Below, one piece after another: positions 12,005-24,700 of a stretch of 64,000 bases of DNA; positions within the stretch are counted from its first letter, which is position 1; the number at the start of each line of letters is the position of its first letter. Source of the stretch: Zea mays. Taxonomy: Eukaryota; Streptophyta; Magnoliopsida; Poales; Poaceae. Location: NCBI RefSeq assembly GCF_902167145.1, contig NC_050102.1, forward strand, positions 4,154,001 to 4,218,000, given 5' to 3'. A program made the position numbers and the translations under genes. The notes below the pieces were generated by a model. It ran no database searches, was not told the DNA's origin, and saw only the letters and a program-made list of their open reading frames with translations.

Positions 12005-13450
12005 TGAGAGCACCTAGAGGGGGGGTGAATAGGTGATCCTGTAAAATTCAACAACTAATAGCCACAAAACTTGGTTAAGTGTTAGAATGATAAAACCAAG
12101 TGGCTATAGAGCGAGCTCTTGCGAATCACAATAATCACACAGAAAAGCAATCACAAGAGACGCGAGTTATCGTGTGGTTCGGCAAGTATAACACTTGTCT
12201 ACCTCCACGTTGTCGCGTCCCAATGGACGAGGGTTGCACTCAACCCCTTTCAAGTGATCCAATGATCAACTTGAATACCACGATTTTCTTCTTCCTTATA
12301 CTTTCTCCCGTTTGCGAGGAATCTCCACAACTTGGAGTCTCTCGCCCTTACAACAAAGATCAAAGTGAAAGCACTAGAGTAAGGGAGGGAAGCAACACAC
12401 ACAAATCCGCAGCAATACGCACACACACAAGCCAAGACTTGAGCTCAAATGAAGCGCAACATGTTCACCACTAGAACGGAGCTCAAATCACTAACAAAGT
12501 CAATCGAGTGCGTGGAGACGGAGTGTGGAAGACTTGGAATGCTCAAAGTATGCTTGGTTGTCTCCTCCATGCGCCTAGGGGTCCCTTATATAGCCCCAAG
12601 GCAGCTAGGAGCCGTTGGAGGCAACTTTGGAAGGCAAATCTTGCCTTCTGTCGGGTGGCGCACCGGGCAGTCCGGTGCGCCACCGGACAGTCCATGTAGC
12701 TGTCCGGTGCGTAATCTCCTTCCTTTTATAGCGCACCCGTCCGTTGCAGATTTGCGGCAATTGGCACACCGGACAGTCTGGTGCCCCTGCCAACCGTTGG
12801 CGCGCCCACGCGTCGCGCGCGGATTGCGCGGCCGATCGTTGGCACAGTCGACCGTTGTCTCACCGGACAGTCCGGTGAATTTTAGTCGTACGCCGTTGAA
12901 CGATTCCCGAGAGCGACGACTTCGCCGCGGACGACCCACCGGACAGTCCAGTGCACCACCAAATAGTCCGGTAATTTATAGTCGTACGCCGCTGTCAAGT
13001 CCCGAGAGTGGCATGTTCACCGGAGGCTGGTCTGGCGCACCGGACACTGTCTGGTGCACCACCGGACAGTCCGGTGCACCTGGACCGAGCTGTATTTGGC
13101 TGTACACAGCCAACTCTATTCCAAACCAATTTTTCCTGTTTCTAACACTTAGGGTCTGTTTGGTTTTCTACCTAAGGCGCCACAATCTGCCTAACCTTAG
13201 GCGCTCGAATTGAAGAGCTAAGGTTAGGCAGAAAAGTTAGGCACGTTGTGGCGCTTTAGGCTGCAAACCAAACAGCCCCTTAGACACAATACATTAGTAC
13301 TCAAATCAATGTACTAAGTCTAGAAACGTACCTTGTATTATGATTTGCACTTCTTCACTCTTTGGCACAAATTAGCACTTAGAGAAAATGTGTTGGGCAC
13401 TTAATCACCAAAACACTTTAGAAATGGCCCAAGGGCACAGTTCCCTTTCA
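12005..13450 (-). repeat. Element B 5' LTR, enlarged by a MITE
   Basis: Plus-strand ends are TGAGAGCACC and TTCCCTTTCA. It matches the two element C LTRs (about 1.25-1.28 kb) but is 1446 bp long because of an inserted MITE at 13152-13279. It holds several variants of CACCGGACAGTCCGGTG between about 12657 and 13080 and a TATATA at 12587-12592 (minus-strand promoter). Many variant bases inside the palindromes suggest it is older than C. Confidence 0.92.
13152..13279. mobile_element. 128-bp Tourist-like MITE inside element B LTR
   Basis: Terminal inverted repeats are GGGTCTGTTTGG and CCAAACAGCCCC, flanked by a TTA direct repeat (13149-13151 and 13280-13282). The interior folds back: GCCTAACCTTAG pairs with CTAAGGTTAGGC. 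Both element C LTRs show the empty site (AACACTTAGACAAG near 42710 and 59824), which confirms insertion and the 3-bp duplication. A TWA-type 3-bp target site fits PIF/Harbinger non-autonomous elements. It has no coding capacity. Confidence 0.85.
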
Positions 13451-15387
13451 TATACCCTAATGCATAAAGGTTTCGATTGGCTCAATCTATCTACCACACA
13501 TGTCTATATCTCTCGAGGGCATGGTCTTTAATGAAGAGGTATATTTGTTTTCTACCCTACATTCTAATGTCGGAGCCTGCTTGGAATCTAAAATTCTTCT
13601 CTCCCCTATCTTGTTTCTCTTCTCGACTTCTTCTCGACTTCTAGAAACAATAACCAGGGTTTTGATATGCATAATACTTCTAATATGCATGGTGTTAGTC
13701 CTATTGTTTTGCATAAAGAAATGGATCCCTTGGCGCTAGATCATGTACCTCATGGCATAGAAGACAAGGGTGATTCGTTGATTGTTCTATCAAAGGTAGC
13801 AAGTAGTTCAGTCGCTTCCTCTGACGCACCCCCAACCATGGCATCTCTCTCATTTCCTAGTTTGGTGTAGAGACCACCACGTGTCATCTTGTCTCAGACT
13901 CTCGTGCTACACCCTGGTGCCAAGTATCCCACATGATCAATACCAAGATCATCTACGGGTAGAAGAAAGTTGCTCACATGTGAAGGGTCACCACTAGCCA
14001 ATCTGCAACATCAATATCAGCACTAGACTCACCTTCGCAGTGGTATTGACAAAGAAAAGTGTATAAAGATGGTGTTGTCAGATATGGCTTTCTCACATCT
14101 ATATCTGAACCTCATGATCTTTAAGAAGCCTTACAAGATGATAACTAGAAGGCAATGATGGGTACTGAGTATGCAACACTCATCAAGAACCAAATGTCGA
14201 ATATTGTTCCCCGAAAAGAATATATTAATGTTATTGACTGCAAATGTGTATACAAAATTAAAAGAAAGCAAGATGGCAGTCTCGATAAATACAAAGCTTG
14301 ACTAGTTGCCAATTATTTCAAATAGTGGTATGGTATAGATTATGAAGACACCTTTAGTCTAGTAATTAAGTCATCTGCTATCATTGTTGTACTATCAATT
14401 GTTGTTTCTAGAGGTTGGACATAGCAACAACTTGACATGTAGAATGTTTTCTTCATGGGATACTCTTGAGGAGGAGCTATATATGAAGTATACACCAAGA
14501 TATGAGGTCCTAAAATCACTCGAGTATATATGCAAGATGAACAAGATGCTCTATGGTCTCAAACAGGTGCTAAGAGCTTGGAACTCATGCTTGAGTCAGA
14601 AACTCAGTGATCTTGCTTGGTTTCAAAAGCTCGAAAGCTGATACATTTTTATTGTTCTGCAAACATAGAGATGTGATCATGTTTATACTAGTTTATGTTG
14701 ATAATATTGTTGTGGTGTGTTCCAAATAGGAAGCTATGCCTGCTCTCCTACATGACTTATAGAAATATTTTGCGTTGAAGGACTTAAGAGAGTTGCGCTA
14801 TTTTCTTAGTATTGAGGCGAGAATGATTTCTAAAGGTGGTGTGCTTACACACAAAAAATATGCGATAGATCTTCTAAGAATAATTGGGATGGTTAATTGC
14901 AGACCAATCAGTACCCTGTTGTTGATAAGTGAAAAGCTTACTATTCATGAAGGGAAGCTGATAGGGCCAAATGATGCAACAAGTTACAAGATTGTGGTAG
15001 GAGCCTTACAATATCTCACGTTGACAAGGCCTGATATAGCCTTTCGACCAACAAGGTCTGTAAATGCTATAACAGAGATTATATGAATTTAGAACCTATT
15101 GAAGGAGTTAAATATTGAAAATCTAAATACAATGCATCTATATATAATGTGACAACATGTGAGCAAAATATTTGTCTTCGAATAATGTGTTTCATTATAA
15201 GCTAAACATATATAGGTTGATTATTATTTTGTGAGAGAAATGGTTACGATGAAGCATCTTGAGATTGGTTTTATAAACCACTGGAGCTGGAGATCAGGTT
15301 GCAAATGGCTTCATCAATGCTCTTTTGGTGCGTTAGCTAAAGAAATTTAAGTACATTTCAACTTCAGAAGCTATGATTGAGGGGGAC
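13451..15387 (+). pseudogene. pol: Remnant of an older Copia pol (integrase C-term, RT, RNase H)
   Basis: Decayed reading frames match Copia Pol in order. Integrase C-terminal sequence near 13480-13620 includes MVFNEEVYLFSTLHSN. The RT start is near 14200, with CVYKIKRKQDGSLDKYKA and [24 protein letters not shown] is at 14550-14590. The RT active site reads YVDN instead of YVDD at 14694-14705. LRYFLSIEA and LTLTRPDIAFRPT follow, then an RNase H end near 15290 with DQVANGFINALLV. Many stops and frameshifts interrupt it. It resembles the Ale/Hopscotch-type lineage rather than Sireviruses. Element B inserted into its integrase end, so the 5' part should lie left of the window. Confidence 0.85.
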
Positions 15388-15570
15388 TATTAAGATATAT
15401 GTAGGCTAATTACTTTCCTATACGATAGATTTCCTAGTAAGTTGAGTCATACATTAATTGCGTAACAATCTATATCAACTTAAGAGTACTAGTTATATAC
15501 TCCATCATGTAAAAGATTAAACACTACATATAAGTACAGAGATATATTAGACCTAGAAAGAGTACTACAC
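15388..15570 (+). repeat. Probable 3' LTR remnant of the older Copia
   Basis: A purine tract (TTGAGGGGGAC) ends at about 15387, immediately after the RNase H remnant. It is followed by TATTAAGATATATGTAGG, which fits a decayed TG-type LTR start. No matching second LTR is in the window, so the right end is a guess. Confidence 0.45.
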
Positions 15571-15603
15571 TTTTAGATGCCTCTAATTTTAAACACAATA
15601 ATT

Positions 15604-15727
15604 AAGCTGCCGAAAGTCAATCACAATCGTGTGGGTTAATATGGACTACAGTTAAACCGAACACTAACACAACAAGCTGCCGACATGCTCACAGTCGTGT
15701 GGGATAATATGGACTACAGCTAAACCG
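15604..15727. repeat. Degenerate direct repeat, about 55 bp in two copies
   Basis: Copies at 15604-15659 and 15674-15727 both start AAGCTGCCGA and contain TCGTGTGGG..TAATATGGACTACAG..TAAACCG, with several substitutions. Function unknown. Confidence 0.75.
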
Positions 15728-17208
15728 GTAGTTGCCTGACCATTTTATAGAATCTCTGCCCCTGAAAAGTCGCCACACCATGCACAATGCATCGAACACC
15801 ATATTGTATATTCGAAGCTAAGGTTACCAGTAGTGGTGTCACTGCCACACCATATGGTAATAACCGCTCAGACTGACCTCTGAAGCAATGAGCAATGAGC
15901 CCCGTATAGGAGTATAGGACTGACTGACCTCTGAAGCAAGACCGGTCATGGCGCCCACGGCCACAGCTAGCCGTCAGTAGACCAGCTGAAACCTGAAAGT
16001 AGCACCGCCAGCCAGAGCAGGACTAGATTAGCTTAAAAAAGACTGGCCAAATTCACCGATTTAACCACTCTCTAAAATAGTTTTTTTTCATAAAAATAGT
16101 CGGTTATTAATCCAACAATCTCGGTAAACCTACGAATCAATAAATGGAAAGTGAAAGCACGCTATCCAAAAACAGAGAGCGGAATTAGAAGGATAGAGAG
16201 AGCCACTAAATTTGAATAACTATTGACAGAGTCTAGAGACGTTCTTCTTCTAATAATAGCTAAATTTACCTTTTTTACAAAATCATGTATATCTAGTATC
16301 TTGGAGTTGGTCATGGTTGAAACGACTGGAGAGCAAGAAGAATGGATTTGTCTGCTGACAGGCTGTTATTATTCCCGACCAAACAAAGTGCATGCCACCC
16401 AACGTCGTTGAGTAGTAAGTAGTACGTGTGATGTGTAACTGGTAAAGTATGACTTGCATTCGTTCAAAGATGGATTATTTCATGCCGTCCCACTATCATT
16501 GGTTGGACACGGCGCCATGTGTGGCGAGATTGACAAAAAAAAAGAAGCTTTCCAAAGCAATTAGCTGCCGACTACATGCAATGCAACCATCTCATTTCCA
16601 GGACGGACAGGCCGGAGTACGGTACGTGTTCAGTCCAGCATCCAGCGGCTGGAAAACAACACAACAAAACACGTAGTAGTACCATAGGTTGTTGAAAGCT
16701 AGCCCTGAAACCAGGCAAAGTAAAGGGAAGCATAGAAAGCGAGCTGAGCTGAGCTGAGCTGCAATGCCGGAAAGGAAGCCACGTGAGTCAGTCGCCGACG
16801 ACGACGATGGTCTCAGTGGATCTCGCTATCTATAATAGCTCGGCCGTAGTAAGTGGGCGGCGAAGATCCTCTGAATCTCTCCTACGGAATGTCTAGCTGC
16901 TTCGAGGAATCGGAAGCAGTGTGGTGGGTTGCTTTGGTTGGGACTGGCATGTTTGTACAGCACTGGGCCTCTGCGGCTAAAGTGCTAGGACGTGCACAGT
17001 CTTGGGCCTCAGAATATTGCAGCTAGACGACGAGATGATACTGGACCGCCCGCCGTACAGGTCACAAGAATGGAAGTAGAAGCAGATGTGTGTGTGTGTT
17101 TTTTTCTTTCTTTCAGAATCCAATGCAGCAGGCAATGAAGTCTAAATGCAGAGTCGTCCTAACATGTTGACCTGCATTCAGTTCAGTCACCCCCAGCGGC
17201 TCTGCTCT

Positions 17209-17309
17209 GTATGTATGTATGTATGTATGTATGTATGTATGTATGTATGTATGTATGTATGTATGTATGTATGTATGTATGTATGTATGTATGTATGTAT
17301 GTATGTATG
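17209..17309. repeat. (GTAT)n microsatellite, about 25 units
   Basis: Uninterrupted tetranucleotide repeat of about 101 bp. It gives long false open frames (Met-Tyr-Val-Cys repeats) on both strands. Confidence 0.97.
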
Positions 17310-17579
17310 CAGTGCTGCAGCAGCGGCGCTGTGCAGGATGGAAAGAGAAGGAGATGCAAGGATCCAAAAAAAGCGCAAGATGCTGCCTGGAGGATTCAGT
17401 TTCCTGACTCCGCATTCAGTTCCCCGCCAGTCTCGTGTTTTATTTTACCTACCAAACATTTTGACTGGCATTCAGTTTCGCCCACTGTGGATCAGTGTCT
17501 GAATGTCCCTCCCTGTACAGTCTCAGAACCCGAAGCAAAGATCCTCCTTGACGTTCTTGCGAAGCCAGTCCGAGCAAAT

Positions 17580-17581
17580 CT

Positions 17582-17617
<36 letters not shown>

Positions 17618-17619
17618 TC
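17580..17619. repeat. (CTTT)n microsatellite, about 10 units
   Basis: Uninterrupted pyrimidine tetranucleotide repeat of about 40 bp. A short related tract is near 17100-17115. Confidence 0.95.
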
Positions 17620-18514
17620 AAAATTCTGAATGGGGTCTCGTATAACAAACAGGAACAGTACACTGGTAATCTCCTTGAGAGTTTTAGCATCAGACGCGGC
17701 CGAGCCAATGATTAGGGTTTGGTGGCGCGTCTCCATTATATTGGATCGATGAACTGCTTGTTGCTCCCTTCCATCATTCCTTGCTTCCTTCCCCGACAGT
17801 GACAGCCCTCGATCGGTGGCCCTTGACAAAGCAAGCCCAGACGCTCTGCTGCCTGCCTGTGGAGCTTCTGGAAAGGAGTGCGCATGTCTTCACTGCCATC
17901 CGTCGGAAGCTAAGTGACTCCACGCTCGACGACCATCCATGCTCCTGCTCCATGGCTTGGAACTGAAACTGCTCCAGAGCAAGAGACACGCGGACGGAAT
18001 GAGTGGCCGGTTCAGCCATTCAGGCACGCACGCTCCAGCTGTGCCTGTGCCGTGGAAAGCGAGCGAGCAGTACCTGACAGTCCAATAATGCTAGCGAGTA
18101 GCGACGCATGCTTTTGTCTGAGAAAACATGATTGGGAAAGGCCGGTACCGGTACATTGCCGACACATGCGATGCTTCCTTTTCCTTGCGACCGAGGCGAG
18201 GATCTGATTCTGATGCATCACGATGTGCACGAGGGCCATGGACTGACTACTCATGGGTGCTGCAGACATCTTCTAGCTTTTGTTGTGAAACCAAATTATA
18301 TAACTGTAGAGCCCAGAAAATGATCTAGCGGACGGTCCGACCGTACATGCGTGCGCATAATCAGTTAGAATTCTGGATTTCTTATAGGATTTATTAGCTA
18401 AACTTGCGCGATTAAACTGACTTGTAACAGGTCTAGAGCTCCCCTCTATATAGATGAAGGGCTACGACCAATTAAACCCCTCACAATCGATACAGTTAAC
18501 TCTACTTACCGTTT

Positions 18515-18519
18515 CTACC
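18515..18519. repeat. Target-site duplication CTACC, left copy (element G)
   Basis: CTACC directly precedes the LTR end TGTCACACCC at 18520. The same five bases follow the other LTR end at 28014-28018. Confidence 0.9.
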
Positions 18520-21500
18520 TGTCACACCCGGCTTTAAGGAACAAAGTCAGGTGCATCTCATACATGCGCCAAGAAGACAACATATATAATAACAGAGTGT
18601 ATAGAGATAAATGTCATAAAACATCAGAGTATTTATTACATAGCGGAAGACTTATTACAAAATAAAATAATAAAGATAAAACGAACTAAGGATCGTCGGC
18701 GCCAATGTCAACTGAGAAACGCCACCTAGATCAGATCATACTCCTCGCCTTGTGGCTCCTCCTGAACCACCTGCTCTTCTCCTGTGGGGGGGTGTGAGAC
18801 AGCAAGGGTGAGCTCACACATGATCATCGCTCAACAAGTTGTGGGGAATAATGTGACATGAACTCACCAAAGGTGGGAGCTCATGGAGTGTAAGGCTTAT
18901 CAAAGAGAATGGTTAAAGCTGAGCATTGCTTTTAATGTTGGTCAAACTTTTATTAGCAGTTACTAAGTGTAAGTGAATACCAAACCATAATAAAATAATA
19001 GAGAACAAAATTAATAATAAACCCATGCAAATGCAAATGACAAATTGAGTTTAGGTTCCATAATTTAATCATCAGAGAGTCCTGAGCCGCTCATGACCGT
19101 GAGCTCGGCTAGTATACCAGTTTTACACTCTGCAGAGGTTGTACCCTTTACCCACAAGTCGTGTATCCCATGTCGCCAGGGTTAGCTAGGCCCTTAGACA
19201 CTACCGAGGTGAATGGCTAGGGATCCACTACGAGGCCTTTACAAAGTTCCACTAGCTTCCGAAAACCCGCTACAGTTTATGGGAAGAGCACTTGCAAGAA
19301 TCCCCCGTCCGACCGCCATCGCAGCTAAATCAACCTGAGAACCTCCTTGCATGCAACTCCCCTACTGCCCTTGCCCCTTTCGGGTAAGGTAGTCTTTCAC
19401 TAGCTTTCCTAATTAATCAGCCAAGGGCGTCCATAAACCCTTGTGGTGGCACGTGGTTCTCAAGTTAAGCTCTATGTTCCAATTAACATTAATGATCTCA
19501 ACATGAACATAAATAGAATAACAAAAAGAATTGGAACATAGAGGTAATAAATGATTATCCCAAAACCATATAAAGCAATAGCAAACTACCCAAGTGATTC
19601 AGGGGTAAACAAGGTAATGAGATAGACAATCTAGGGTGACCTATTGGGTCCCATCAAAATTAACCTATGCATGGATAAGTGATATTAAAGAACATTATTG
19701 GGTAAAAAGTGGTCAAGGGCACAACTTGCCTTCAATGAGCTCCTGCTTAGCTACTTCAACCTGCTGCTCACCAGGATCCTCGGTCACGGGTTCTTCTACT
19801 CGCCACAGTACAAACAAGCACAGTGCATATAGAGAAATTAACATTATACCAAACATATAAACAAAATACACAGAAATATTCTACATATTAAAATAAAATT
19901 CTAGGAACAGGAATCATAATTTTTGGAGTTATAGAATTTAAGTTATGGATTTTCAAAGGTTTTATGTGTTTAAAATAGGATTAAGTGTGGGATTAATTTT
20001 CTTACTGTTGTCATGACAAAACAGAGACACTAAGTGTTAGAGAATAAAATTACCAAATTTTTGCAACTGGAATGGAGTGATTTGGAGTTCATATGCATTT
20101 TCTATGGAATAAACAAGTTCTAAGGTTTATTTTCATATTAAAAATCCAATTTCTATTTCATTTAATCCATTTAATTCACTACTGGACTGGGCCTCAATTT
20201 CAGTTAAGCACAGGGGGCTCGGGGTAAGTCGTTCTAGACACAGAGAACAATGGAAGTGGGACGGCGGGTTCATTATAAAATACCCAAGGGTTTCTTTAGC
20301 AAAATGTACCCGCGAAGGGGTCTCAGTGGTTTCTGGCCGTCAGATCCAAAACGAATGCGCCGGATTAGATCGCCGCGTCCGCGAATCGGTACGTAATGGA
20401 ATCCACACGATCTAAGATCAACGGCCAAGGTTTTACGATGCCCAGATCTGATCCCTACCATCGGATCTCTAATCAACGGTCTCAGGCAAACGCGTCCGAA
20501 TCGGTACCCAGTTTTTAATCCGAGCCGTACATCTAACAAGTGACGGTGGTGGCCACGTCTTCTACCCCAGCCTACGGCCGAAGGGACGACCAGGGCCCCC
20601 ACGGTGGAGCACCATCGCCGGAATCCACCAATACCCGGCCCCGCGCCTAAAGCTTCGATCTGAACTGGGACACACGTAGCACAGGATATGGCGAACGCGA
20701 TCGGAGTTACATACCCGAGAAAGGAGCAACGATGATCAATGCCCACGCAGCGGGGCGGCTACACGGCGGAGGATGACGACCGGCGAGCAATTCCCGCCGT
20801 TCGGGTGCCAGTCGCCACGGTCTGAGCGCACGTACGGTTTCCGCGTGGTTCGGCGAACGCTCGGGCACACCTTTACGACCCCCGAGCGGCGGCACGGCCC
20901 TTGGCGACAACGGCCGAGCGTATCCGCGGCGGCGGCGCAACACACGCGATCAAATCCGTATGCGGGGTTATGGCGGCGGCGCGGCTAATGTTGTGCGCAG
21001 GACGAAGAGGAGGAAAGGCTGCGACTCAGCTCCCATTTAACGGGTGAAGGGGGAAGAGTCCGCGCCGATCGCAGGAACCCCGGCGGCCGTCCGCCATAGT
21101 CGGAGAGTTTGTTCAAGCAGCGCGCGGTGTGCGACTGACGGCAGGGCCCACGCGACAGAGACACCGGGACGAAGGGGAAACCGCGCAACGGCTGCCTGAC
21201 CGGGCCCGCATGCCAGGCGCGCGCGCGGTGGAGAAGAGTTTGGGCCGCGTGGATAGGTTGCGTGAGGTAAATGGGCCGACTTCGGAAGATTAGGCCCAGG
21301 TACCTTTTTCCTTTATTTTATTTCATTTTCTTTTCCTTTTCTTTCTCTTTTCAATTTCTAGATTTCAAATTTGAATTCAGTTTTAATATGTGAACTTATA
21401 TTCTTTTTTTATGTACAAGTTGAACACAAATAGGAAGGTTTAACTAATTTCCTTATATTTATTGTCTTTATCTTTGTTTAGTATTCTTTCTTCTCTTGCT

Positions 21501-21756
21501 CAAACTCTTGAATTCCCCCTTTAGAGAATTTGATATATTTCCTTTCACATTATTTTATGTTGTCACAAAATGCACAAAATAAGATCCCAGCATGAATGCA
21601 TGATGCATATTTTAGTGGCTTTTATGTTATTAATTATAATTATTTGTTTTTACCTAGGGTGTACACATGTAATGATGCATAAAGGTTAAGCTCACATAAG
21701 GAGAAATTGTTTTTCTATTGATATTATTTCTGACAAATTGCAAAGTGGGTGTTACA
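18520..21756 (-). repeat. Element G 3' LTR (full length, 3237 bp)
   Basis: Plus-strand ends are TGTCACACCC and GGGTGTTACA. About 3.2 kb is usual for Tekay/Del-type LTRs. The middle (about 20270-21250) is very GC-rich and gives spurious open frames. 18914-21002 is absent from the other LTR. Confidence 0.93.
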
Positions 21757-21770
21757 AATCCTTCCCCCCT
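21757..21770 (-). other. Polypurine tract of element G
   Basis: Reads AGGGGGGAAGGATT on the minus strand and touches the 3' LTR. This is the expected plus-strand primer. Confidence 0.85.
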
Positions 21771-21794
21771 TAAAAATAATCTCGTCCTCGAGAT

Positions 21795-24700
21795 TTAAGA
21801 AGATCTAGGGAAAAGATGGGGAAAATCTATGCGAAGCTCTTCTTCTCTTTCCCAAGTTGCTTCATCTTCACCGTGGTGACTCCATTGAACTTTGCACATC
21901 TTTATAACCTTATTCCTCGTGACTCGAGTCAAAGTGTCCAAAATCTTGATCGGGTACTCCGTGTAAGTCAAATCACCCTGAACACTGAGCTCTTCCATTG
22001 GTAACTGTTCCTCAAGGACACGGAGACACTTCTTTAGTTGAGACACGTGGAACACATTATGCACATCTGATAGAGTAGCAGGTAACTCGAGTTGGTATGC
22101 CATCTCCCCAACTCGCCTAAAGATCAAGAATGGTCCAATGTAGCGTGGGGACAATTTGCCCTTGACTTTGAATCTCCTCATGCCACGAAGTGGTGACACC
22201 TTGAGGTACACATAATCTCCTTCCTCAAATTCCAGTGGTCTCCTTCTATTATCAGCATAGCTCTTTTGTCTGGTTTGAGCCACCCTCAAATTCTCCCGAA
22301 TTATACGGACTTGCTCTTCTGCTTCTTGAATCAGTTCAGGCCCAAAGAATTGTGTTTCTCCAGTTTGATCCCAATACAGAGGAGTCCTGCACTTCCTCCC
22401 ATATAAAGCTTCAAAAGGTGACATCTTCAGACTGGCCTGATAACTATTATTATATGAGAACTCAGCATATGGTAGACTTTTATCCCAACTTCCTCCATGC
22501 TGAAGGGCACATGCTCTCAACATATCTTCCAATACTTGATTAGTCCTTTCAGTCTGTCCATCAGTCTGAGGGTGATAAGCTGTACTGAAATTCAACTTTG
22601 TACTCATATTCTCATGAAAGCTTCTCCAAAATCTTGAGGTAAACTGCGAACCTCGATCAGACACGATCTTCTTTGGTACTCCATGCAAACACACAATCCG
22701 AGCCATATATAACTCTGCTAGTTGAGAACCTTTATAAGTAGTCTTGACAGGAATAAAGTGAGCCACTTTAGTCAATCTATCCACAATCACCCATATAGCA
22801 TCATATCCTTTCTGGGTGCGAGGCAATCCAGTAATAAAATCCATACCAATCTCTTCCCATTTCCACTCAGGTATCTTCAGTGGATGCATTAGTCCGGCTG
22901 GCCTCTGGTGTTCAGCCTTAACTCTTTGACATACGTCGCACATAGCCACATGTGCAGCTACATCTCTTTTCAATCCATACCACCAATACTTCTGTTTCAA
23001 ATCCTGATACATCTTAGTACTACCAGGATGAATAGAATAGTCCGAGTCATGGGCCTCCTTTAAAATAGTCTCTCGAATGCTTTCAATATCAGGAACACAT
23101 ATCCTGTCCTTGAACCAAACAGTGCCTTGCTCATCTTCCGTGAATTCCGGAACTCGACCCACAGTAATCAGATCCTTAATTTCTTTTACTTTAGCATCAT
23201 CAAGTTGACCTTTGCGGATTTCTTGCTCCAAAGTAGGTTCCACATCAATCGTAACTCCTTTAGTATGAGCAACTATCCCCAGGTTGAGTCTCCTGAAGTC
23301 CTCGACAATCTCATCAGGTAGCTGGGCAACAATAGCTGAATGAACATGCTCCTTTCGACTCAAGGCATCTGCAACCAAATTTGCCTTGCCCGGGTGATAG
23401 TGAATCTCCAAATCATAATCCTTAATAAGCTCCAACCAACGGCGTTGCCTAAGGTTTAGATCCTTCTGAGTGAATATATACTTCAAACTCTTATGATCCG
23501 TATATACTTGGCACTTGGTCCCCATGATATAGTGTCTCCAAATCTTAAGCGCATGCACAACGGCTGCCAATTCCAAGTCATGAGTGGGGTAGTTCAATTC
23601 ATGTTTCCGTAACTGACGAGACGCATAGTCAATCACATGTCCTTCTTGCATAAGCACACATCCTAAGCCTTGGCCACATGCATCACAATAGATATCAAAT
23701 CCTTTCTGTAGGTCGGGCATAACCAATACTGGTGGCGACATCAATCTTTTCTTCAATTGATCAAAGCTGTCTTGACACTTCTCGTCCCACTTAAATTCTC
23801 TTCCTTTCTCCAAAAGCGATGTCATAGGCTTAGCAATCTTAGAAAATCCTTCAATAAATCTCCGATAATATCCTGCTAATCCCAAGAAACTCCGAATCTC
23901 AGTAACTGTAGTGGGTACTCTCCACTCCATTATCTCCTTAACTTTAGCAGGATCCACTGAAATTCCTCCATTAGAAATAATATGACCAAGAAATGGCACC
24001 TCGCCAATCCAAAACTCGCACTTGCTAAACTTGGCATATAGCTGGTTATCTCGTAGCTTTTGTAGCACCAATCTCAGATGTTCCTCATGATCGCTATCAC
24101 TCTGGGAATAAACAAGGATATCGTCGATGAATACCACGACGAATCGGTCCAAATACTCCATAAACACCTTATTCATCAAGTTCATAAAATAAGCTAGTGC
24201 ATTGGTTAATCCAAACGACATAACAGTGAACTCATATAATCCATATCGAGTCGAGAAAGCTGTCTTAGGAATATCCGATGGTCTAATCCTCATCTGATGG
24301 TAACCCGATCGGAGATCAATCTTCGAGAATACTCTAGCACCTCTCATCTGATCAAATAGATCCTCAATACGGGGCAACGGATACTTGTTCTTCACAGTGA
24401 CATCATTAAGAGATCTATAATCCACACACATCCGCTGTGATCCATCCTTCTTCTGTACAAACAGAACTGACGCTCCCCAAGGTGAGGAACTCGGACGAAT
24501 GTATCCAGCCTCTTGTAACTCAGTTAACTGCTTCTTAAGTTCCTTCAACTCCTCTACGGACATCCTATATGGTCGTTTAGAAATAGGGGCGGTTCCAGGT
24601 AAGAGATCAATAACAAACTCAACTTCTCTATCAGGTGGCATCCCTGGTAACTCCTCTGGAAAGACATCCGGAAAATCTCTAACCACCCGGATGTTGTCAC

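Larger units (their letters stand above)
8768..13450 (-). mobile_element. Element B: Ji-like Sirevirus (Copia), 5' half, interrupted by element A
   Basis: Minus-strand order from the right is 5' LTR (12005-13450), primer binding site, gag and the start of pol. It is cut at 8768 where A's LTR begins. The missing 3' half should lie left of the window, beyond A's 5' LTR. Its proteins closely match element C (41610-59999). It is damaged by a gag frameshift near 11306 and by a 1-bp loss at the gag-pol junction (33 instead of 34 nt). It sits inside the older Copia remnant that resumes at 13451. Confidence 0.9.
15571..18514. other. Low-copy intergenic DNA, no gene supported
   Basis: Open frames here are short, mostly in simple repeats, and show no domain or splice pattern. 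The DNA includes a degenerate 55-bp direct repeat, a CTGAG-rich tract (16740-16760) and two tetranucleotide microsatellites. 18300-18514 (with TCTATATAG near 18450) looks like part of an LTR or promoter that continues at 28019 beyond element G, but I could not place its ends. Confidence 0.6.

Noticed and set aside
17113..17645. Frames made of Tyr-Val-Cys-Met or Ile-His-Thr-Tyr repeats
   Set aside because: Translation of the (GTAT)n microsatellite only.
20273..21188. Possible captured gene in the GC-rich middle of element G's LTR
   Set aside because: Frames are short, lack domains and lie within an LTR of normal length for this lineage.
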